From Bacteroidetes bacterium ADurb.Bin174 (lineage in GTDB: Bacteria; Bacteroidota; Bacteroidia; Bacteroidales; Paludibacteraceae), in contig MWCX01000080.1 of the NCBI GenBank assembly GCA_002070265.1, forward strand, positions 21,725 through 85,724: 64,000 nt of DNA. The letters are read 5' to 3'. The position numbers and the translations under genes were made by a program. Positions 58,152 through 64,000 of this stretch are shown here, piece after piece. How positions within the stretch are numbered: the first letter of the stretch is position 1; every line of letters begins with the position of its first letter. The notes beneath the pieces were generated by a model. The model was not told the origin of the DNA and searched no databases. It was given only the letters and a program-made list of their open reading frames with translations.

Positions 58152-58271
58152 TGTCGAAAAAGTCAACTTTTTTCGACATGAAAAAATAACATGTCGAAGA
58201 AATCACTTTTTTTCGACACGAAAAAATAACGTGTTTAAAAAATCGACTTTTCTTTACATAAGAGATAAGAT
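58152..58271. repeat. Three 40-bp tandem repeats, each an imperfect hairpin
   Basis: Units begin at 58152, 58192 and 58232, exactly 40 bases apart. Units 1 and 2 share TGTCGAA...TTTTTTCGACA/GAAAAAATAAC; unit 3 is more diverged (TGTTTAAAAAATC). In unit 1 GTCGAAAAAGT pairs with ACTTTTTTCGAC around two bases. The region between dnaK and hsdR has no convincing gene, so this is intergenic sequence upstream of the type I restriction operon. Confidence 0.75.
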
Positions 58272-58358
58272 ATGTACATAAAATCGTGTTGGGGGATATA
58301 ATTACCAAAAAATCAGATGTATTTCATCAGTTAAAAATCTAAAACCCAATTATTTTCT

Positions 58359-58405
58359 TACATTTGCATTTTACTTCTGATAATTCAATATTATCAGAAG
58401 TTTTT
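58359..58405 (+). promoter_or_regulatory. hsdR promoter with a terminator-like hairpin at the transcript start
   Basis: TACATTTG (58359-58366) is an exact -7 box. Immediately after it ACTTCTGATAA (58373-58383) pairs perfectly with TTATCAGAAGT (58391-58401), followed by five Ts. The hairpin would lie at the very 5' end of the hsdR mRNA, 18 bases before the ATG, and could attenuate transcription, protect the mRNA or be an operator. Confidence 0.55.
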
Positions 58406-58422
58406 GTCAAGTATAGTAGAAT

Positions 58423-61122
58423 ATGTTACCCGAAGAAAAGGCACGTTTAGATATTGACCGAAAATTGCAAGATGCAGGTTGGAAAGTAGTAGACAGGAAA
58501 CATTACTCACCGACACTGTCGGCTGTTGCCATTACGGAAGGTATTTTGAAAGGCAATCTTGAAGCAGATTATTTGCTTTTTATAGAAGGGAAAGCGATTG
58601 GCGTTATTGAGGCAAAAAGAGCGGATATTTCACTGTCCGATGCCGTGATAAAACAAGCTGAAAATTATACCTATAAACTGTTGGAATGGTATCAATACTG
58701 GCAACAACCACTTCCTTTTGTCTATATTTCAAACGGGAAAGAAATTCTGTTCAGAGATATACGAGATGAAAATTCCTCTTATCAGCCATTATTGCAAATG
58801 CATACACCGAAAGAGGTAGCTAAAATGGCGGGGATTAAAAATGAGTTTGCCGGATTGCCTTATCTATCGCCAAAAGGATTACGAAAATGTCAATTTGAAG
58901 CAGTTACAGAGTTGGAGAAAAGCTTTAGACGTGGCGATAAGCGAGCTTTGATGGTGTTGGCTACCGGAGCCGGAAAAACTTTTACCGCTTGTATGGCTGC
59001 CTATCGTTTGTTGAGTTATACGCCTATCAGACGTGTTTTGTTTTTAGTTGACCGAAATAACTTGGGGAAACAGGCTGAGGGCGAATTTGGGACATTCCGA
59101 CTAACGGAAACAGGCGAGCCATTCAACACTATTTTTGCAGTCGAAAGATTGAAATCGCCTGATATTCCACCCGAAACCAATATTGTAATTTCTACTATAC
59201 AGCGACTTTTTGCCATGTTAACGGGTGGAGAAGTTGAAGATGATGATGAGCGAGATGATTTTCAAGAAGATGAAACAGAAATTACTCTTGGAGACGACTT
59301 AACATTACCTGCCGATTATTTTGATTTGATTATCGTAGATGAGTGCCACCATTCTATTTACGGCAGATGGCAAAAGGTTCTTAACTACTTTAACACGGCT
59401 CGAGTAGTGGGTTTAACAGCTACACCCGCTCCTGAAACATTGGCTTTTTTTAATAACAATCTTATAATCAATTATACTTTAGAGGACTCTATTACTGATG
59501 AGATCAATGTTAGCTATCGGGTTTATCGCATTAAAACGAGAGTTACAGAAGAAGGCGGGGTTATTGAACAGGATGAAAAGATAACTGAAATAACTAAATA
59601 TACAGGCGAAACAAAAAGTTTGGTTGCTGAAAAAGAGACGGAATATCTAAAAACAGAATTAGACCGTTCGGTTGTAAATCCTGCTCAGATTCGTTTAGTT
59701 TTAGAAGAGTTCAAAAATGCAATCTATACGGATTTGTATTCCGAAAGAGAACCCAACTTTGCGTATATTCCTAAAACATTGATTTTTGCCAAAGACGATG
59801 CACACGCCACACGAATAGTCGAGATAGCAAAAGAGGTGTTCCCCGGTCAAACAGATGATTTTGTACAAAAAATAACCTATTCGGCAGGCGATAGTTCCAA
59901 ATTGATACGCCGTTTCAAAAATGAGAAAACGTTTAGGATTGCCGTAACCGTAAACTTGGTTGCTACCGGAACCGATATACGTCCGTTGGAAATACTGCTG
60001 TTTATGCGTGATGTTCGCTCATCTATACTTTATACGCAAATGAAAGGACGTGGTGTCCGAATTATCGGAGATGAACAACTTCGCAATGTTACACCCAATG
60101 CTATAAGTAAAGATTTGTTCTTTTTAGTAGATGCAGTAGGCGTAACCGAAAGCGATAAATATGTTCCAAAACCGATAGAAGGTAGAGTTCCTATTCCCGC
60201 CAACCCAACTTTAGAGCAACTTTTGGAACAGATTACGCACGGCTATTTGTCAGATTATTATTTGAATATGCTTGCGAGTAGCCTTTCAAGAATCAGTGCG
60301 AAAAGTAAAGATAAACATCGGATTGAGTTTGCAACGATAGCCGATGCTACGATGTATGATTTGTCCGTATCGATTTTCAATGCTTTGGAAGAAGGTAATT
60401 TGCCTGCATTTGAGGATGTAAACCAACCCAATATGGAACGGAAGGCATTGGTGGCATTGTTAGCGAATAATCCACAAGCACGTGAATATCTTTTGATTTT
60501 AAATGCAGGATTTGTTGATATTCTTATTCCCGGTGAAGATACGCTGATTTTCAAGGGGTTTTCGCAGGAAGAAGCTCTTTCAGCTACGCAAGCTTTTGAA
60601 GAATATGTGAATGCACATCGTGATGAGATAGAAGCACTTCGCATTATTTATAACAACACAAATGAACCTATAACATACTCCCTGCTTACAGACTTAAAAG
60701 ATAAGTTATTGTCGGCTGACACTCGTTTTGCTCCTTTGCGATTGTGGAGTTCTTACTCGATTATTGAAGACGGCAAAGTAATCAAATTACAAACTCAAAC
60801 CGAACGTGAAAGCCTAACTAATCTAATTCAATTGGTGCGTTATGCTTTTAAGCTGATACCTGAACTAAGGTCGCTTCACACTTTTGCAGCACAACGTTTT
60901 GAACTTTGGTGTGGACAAATTCAACGTCCACTGACAGAAACGCAAAAAGAAATTATGCGACAAATAGTGGGTTATATAGTATCAAACGGCACTTATACCA
61001 ATAACGAACTTAGAGAAGAAAACTTGACCATTTTTGCTCAATTGGTTCAAAGTTTTGGTTCGGCTGATGCTGTAAACGAAGTGTTGGGAAGTATAAGCGG
61101 ATGGATGTTAAGGGTGGGATAG
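58423..61122 (+). CDS. hsdR: Type I restriction enzyme R subunit (HsdR, EcoEI-like)
   Basis: An 899-residue motor/nuclease subunit. The N-terminal PD-(D/E)xK nuclease shows Asp49 in LEADYLLF and E63-A-K65 in GVIEAKRAD. The helicase core has Walker A LATGAGKTF near 183, DECHH near 306, TATPAPE, and motif VI QMKGRGVRI near 540. An acidic insertion lies between the two lobes (about 270-290). With HsdM and HsdS it translocates unmodified DNA and cuts at a distance. The C-terminal region resembles the EcoEI-type R subunits that dock to the methylase. Next in the same direction is the unknown membrane protein, 29 bases on, then hsdM; hsdS is not in the window. All motifs are intact. Confidence 0.9.
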   Translation: MLPEEKARLDIDRKLQDAGWKVVDRKHYSPTLSAVAITEGILKGNLEADYLLFIEGKAIGVIEAKRADISLSDAVIKQAENYTYKLLEWYQYWQQPLPFVYISNGKEILFRDIRDENSSYQPLLQMHTPKEVAKMAGIKNEFAGLPYLSPKGLRKCQFEAVTELEKSFRRGDKRALMVLATGAGKTFTACMAAYRLLSYTPIRRVLFLVDRNNLGKQAEGEFGTFRLTETGEPFNTIFAVERLKSPDIPPETNIVISTIQRLFAMLTGGEVEDDDERDDFQEDETEITLGDDLTLPADYFDLIIVDECHHSIYGRWQKVLNYFNTARVVGLTATPAPETLAFFNNNLIINYTLEDSITDEINVSYRVYRIKTRVTEEGGVIEQDEKITEITKYTGETKSLVAEKETEYLKTELDRSVVNPAQIRLVLEEFKNAIYTDLYSEREPNFAYIPKTLIFAKDDAHATRIVEIAKEVFPGQTDDFVQKITYSAGDSSKLIRRFKNEKTFRIAVTVNLVATGTDIRPLEILLFMRDVRSSILYTQMKGRGVRIIGDEQLRNVTPNAISKDLFFLVDAVGVTESDKYVPKPIEGRVPIPANPTLEQLLEQITHGYLSDYYLNMLASSLSRISAKSKDKHRIEFATIADATMYDLSVSIFNALEEGNLPAFEDVNQPNMERKALVALLANNPQAREYLLILNAGFVDILIPGEDTLIFKGFSQEEALSATQAFEEYVNAHRDEIEALRIIYNNTNEPITYSLLTDLKDKLLSADTRFAPLRLWSSYSIIEDGKVIKLQTQTERESLTNLIQLVRYAFKLIPELRSLHTFAAQRFELWCGQIQRPLTETQKEIMRQIVGYIVSNGTYTNNELREENLTIFAQLVQSFGSADAVNEVLGSISGWMLRVG

Positions 61123-61151
61123 GAGTAAAATAACAACTAAAATAGTGTAAA

Positions 61152-63464
61152 ATGAATATTTTTGCTGATTACTCAGACATAATAAGTGAGGCATTAATTC
61201 CGATGATTATTGCAATATTTGCCTTGAGTTTTCCATTACTTATTCAAGTTGTCATTAGAATTGATGATAAATACAGTTCCACAAAATTAATAGAGATTTT
61301 TAATAAAGAAAAAGCAACAATAGTATTTATTTGTTCCTTATTTATAGCTATATCAAGTTATATAATATGGTTATTTCAATTTCCACCGCTATTAAGTTGG
61401 GGTTGGATTATAGATAATTCTGCATTGATTTTTCTTAAATTCAGCACTATAGCACTTATTATGTCAACCTTTTTCGTTGTTTATGTAACATATATATATT
61501 TTAATCCGGAAAAATTAGTTAAGCATTTGATAAGGTTGTATAAAAATGCTAAGAAAGAAAAGAGGAAAAGTTATTATTTTGAAGCTACGTCAAAAATATT
61601 TCTTTATTCCATTAATAAAGCAGATGAACCATTAGCTAGAACATTATTTGGATTTTACGATGAGGCTTTTTCTCTTTTTAGGAAAGGCAAAGAGGGGCAA
61701 ATGGTTGAGTATCCTCAAGAATATTATAATGGTGTTTTTGAGGCTAATGAACTATTATGTACTAGAAGACACAAAACTATTTCGTACTTTAATGATAGCA
61801 CTTTATTTCATTTGTTCTTAGATGAAAAACAAAAAACAGTAATTAGTCCAAAGTCGTATGAATTCTTATGGAAATTAATAGTACAATCTCTTTCTTATGG
61901 CAGAGAGGACTTTTTTATAGTATATTGGCAGAAAGCTCATCGGTTTTGTAGTGTTTTTATGCGAAAAATTAACCCTGATAATGATTTTTCAACTTTTCCT
62001 CCCACAGTAACAAATCAAAAAGAAATCAATGAAAGAGATAAGATTAGAGAAGACTTTTTAGAATTTCATTATGTTTTAGGTGCACTATTGATGTATAAAC
62101 AACAATATAGTGTAATTAAAGAAATAATGAATTTTACGCACTCTGACCCACCAAGCTATGTTCTTGTACCTGAACGAATGGATGAAGTTATTTTGCAATT
62201 TATGCGAATAGGTAAGAATGATTTTATTAAGCCTTTTTATTACAGACAGAGATATTGGTTCCCGGATATTCATGGAGTTAATTCCGATGATATAATTAAA
62301 ATGTGGATAAAACACTATTTGGCAGTTTTATTTATTCGTCAATATACTTTACACGAATATTATGTATATTCCAATACTTTGACAATGCCAAATCCGCCTA
62401 AAGAATTATCAGAATTAAATCGTTGGAAAGATGAATTAGACTATTTAAAATACCTAGTAAATGAATATCTTAGCCGAAAAGATATACTAGAGGAATTAGG
62501 CTTTGGTTTTATGTTTGATGAAAAATGGTTTTCTGAAAACAACAAAGTAGAACCATCGAAATTGATAGACAACTTTAAAAAAGAAATTGAGAAGAATTTT
62601 AACAATATAAAAAGTCAGCAACCTATTTCTCGCGAAATGGAAATGGTTTTCAAAGAAAAAACACAAGATATACTAAAACCCATTTTTGAAAAATATCAGA
62701 GTGTTTTTCATAATGATAATATCGGGGAAGAGTATCAAAGATATCCAATTGAGGTGGGACAACACTATATTTTAGAAAAAGCAGCATTTGGAGAAAATCA
62801 AGATGTAAGTTACTTAAACTCTGACACTATAACAGCAGAAGCTGTCGAACAGCAATTTAATTACTATGCTCTTAATATATTTATTCTAATTTTTCCGCAA
62901 AAATTTATTCTTATAGAAAAAGATTTGTTTCCTGCAATTGATAATCTTAACATCAACCCAAATGATTTTGTAATAATTTCGGTCGGATTGTATTTAGATT
63001 ATTTTAAGTCTTTACATATTGATGGTTTAGATAAAAAAAGGAAAAAATGGTTTTATAATGAAATGGAAATTGTTGAGATAGATTATATGAATGATTTAGT
63101 TTCTCAATCATTATTTATACTTAAAAAAGAAGACTTACCCAATATGATTTTTAAGGAAATTAAGGATAAAAAGTACTTGAAAAAATTTAATTTAGAGAGA
63201 ATTGATAAAACGTTTAATATATATGCAGGACTAAATGACTTAAATAAAGAAGAGAACAAAGAATTAAAAGAAGAAATAGAAAAAAACGCCACAGAAAAAG
63301 ATTTATCTCAAAAGTTACTTGCTTGTATTGATATTAATGTGGAGATTCAATGTAAGAAAAACACAAGATGTGTGCAATTAAAAGCGTTTTCTCAATTTGA
63401 TGATAGAGTGAAAACCAATAATTTAGACGAAGTTAGATCTTTATGGAGTGAAAATGAAGAATAA
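61152..63464 (+). CDS. Uncharacterised membrane-anchored protein inside the type I restriction operon
   Basis: I do not recognise this 770-residue protein. Three hydrophobic segments occupy the N-terminus (about residues 14-35, 56-78 and 90-116); the remaining 650 residues look cytoplasmic, largely helical and rich in Lys, Glu, Phe and Tyr. No Walker, nuclease, methylase or protease motif is seen. The C-terminal 100 residues are strongly charged (NKEENKELKEEIEKNATEK). The gene lies 29 bases after hsdR and 11 bases before hsdM on the same strand, so it must be co-transcribed, yet it is visibly richer in A and T than either neighbour, suggesting a separate origin. Its place suggests an accessory defence or effector function, possibly acting at the membrane, but this is inference from position only. 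Confidence 0.85.
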   Translation: MNIFADYSDIISEALIPMIIAIFALSFPLLIQVVIRIDDKYSSTKLIEIFNKEKATIVFICSLFIAISSYIIWLFQFPPLLSWGWIIDNSALIFLKFSTIALIMSTFFVVYVTYIYFNPEKLVKHLIRLYKNAKKEKRKSYYFEATSKIFLYSINKADEPLARTLFGFYDEAFSLFRKGKEGQMVEYPQEYYNGVFEANELLCTRRHKTISYFNDSTLFHLFLDEKQKTVISPKSYEFLWKLIVQSLSYGREDFFIVYWQKAHRFCSVFMRKINPDNDFSTFPPTVTNQKEINERDKIREDFLEFHYVLGALLMYKQQYSVIKEIMNFTHSDPPSYVLVPERMDEVILQFMRIGKNDFIKPFYYRQRYWFPDIHGVNSDDIIKMWIKHYLAVLFIRQYTLHEYYVYSNTLTMPNPPKELSELNRWKDELDYLKYLVNEYLSRKDILEELGFGFMFDEKWFSENNKVEPSKLIDNFKKEIEKNFNNIKSQQPISREMEMVFKEKTQDILKPIFEKYQSVFHNDNIGEEYQRYPIEVGQHYILEKAAFGENQDVSYLNSDTITAEAVEQQFNYYALNIFILIFPQKFILIEKDLFPAIDNLNINPNDFVIISVGLYLDYFKSLHIDGLDKKRKKWFYNEMEIVEIDYMNDLVSQSLFILKKEDLPNMIFKEIKDKKYLKKFNLERIDKTFNIYAGLNDLNKEENKELKEEIEKNATEKDLSQKLLACIDINVEIQCKKNTRCVQLKAFSQFDDRVKTNNLDEVRSLWSENEE

Positions 63465-63469
63465 AATAA

Positions 63470-64000
<531 letters not shown>

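Noticed and set aside
58033-58308. A minus-strand open frame of 91 codons between dnaK and hsdR
   Set aside because: It runs through the 40-bp tandem hairpin repeats, has a repetitive Lys/Phe/Cys-rich translation, and has no ribosome site or family resemblance.
8974-59411. Shared 12-base sequence CTCGAGTAGTGG near 8.98 kb and 59.4 kb
   Set aside because: The match is short, one copy is inside hsdR coding sequence, and the flanks do not align, so it is taken as chance.

Overview
The window looks like a chromosomal segment of a Bacteroidota bacterium, most likely order Bacteroidales. Family-level placement (for example Dysgonomonadaceae) would be a guess. The evidence is the type IX secretion translocon gene sprA beside ruvA, the ftsX/DUF3098/uppP/truB/queA gene order, promoters of the TTG...TAnnTTTG type, Bacteroides-style conjugative-element genes, and a GH2/sulfatase glycan-degradation cluster.

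Region 1 (about 1-18.7 kb) is accessory DNA. It opens inside a giant DarB-like DNA methylase/helicase of the kind carried by Bacteroidales conjugative elements. An AbiE-type abortive-infection pair follows, with a perfect inverted repeat in front of it. A minus-strand element module comes next: two helix-turn-helix proteins, a toprim primase/helicase and an RteC-like regulator broken at a G9 tract. After that is a minus-strand cassette: a Cro/C1-type regulator, a SNF2/RapA-like helicase, an unusually long beta-class adenine methyltransferase and a type III Res-like helicase/nuclease. No integrase, relaxase or tra genes are visible, so only part of the element is in view.

Region 2 (18.7-30.6 kb) is core: a structured small RNA gene (6S-like candidate) with a textbook promoter and terminator, ruvA, sprA, queF and an Xaa-Pro aminopeptidase gene.

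Region 3 (30.8-43.1 kb) is a minus-strand glycan-utilisation cluster. It holds a GH51-like glycosidase, two secreted alpha/beta-hydrolase esterases, two GH2 enzymes, two serine-type sulfatases and the C-terminal remnant of a third sulfatase. Together they would de-esterify, desulfate and cleave a sulfated, probably galactose-containing glycan. No SusC/SusD pair, regulator or sulfatase-maturing enzyme is in the window.

Region 4 (43.2-58 kb) is housekeeping: infC (apparently starting at a non-canonical AUA codon)-rpmI-rplT, a YebC-family gene, sufS-sufE, a YfhO-family membrane protein, ftsX-DUF3098-uppP-truB-queA, pyrH-frr, a MaoC-family gene and dnaK.

Region 5 (58.1-64 kb) is a second defence locus. 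A 40-bp tandem hairpin repeat and a leader hairpin precede hsdR. An AT-rich gene for an uncharacterised 770-residue protein with three predicted N-terminal membrane segments sits between hsdR and hsdM, and hsdM runs off the window. The best candidates for something undescribed are this membrane protein inside a type I restriction operon and the helicase/methyltransferase/Res cassette at 9.3-18.7 kb.
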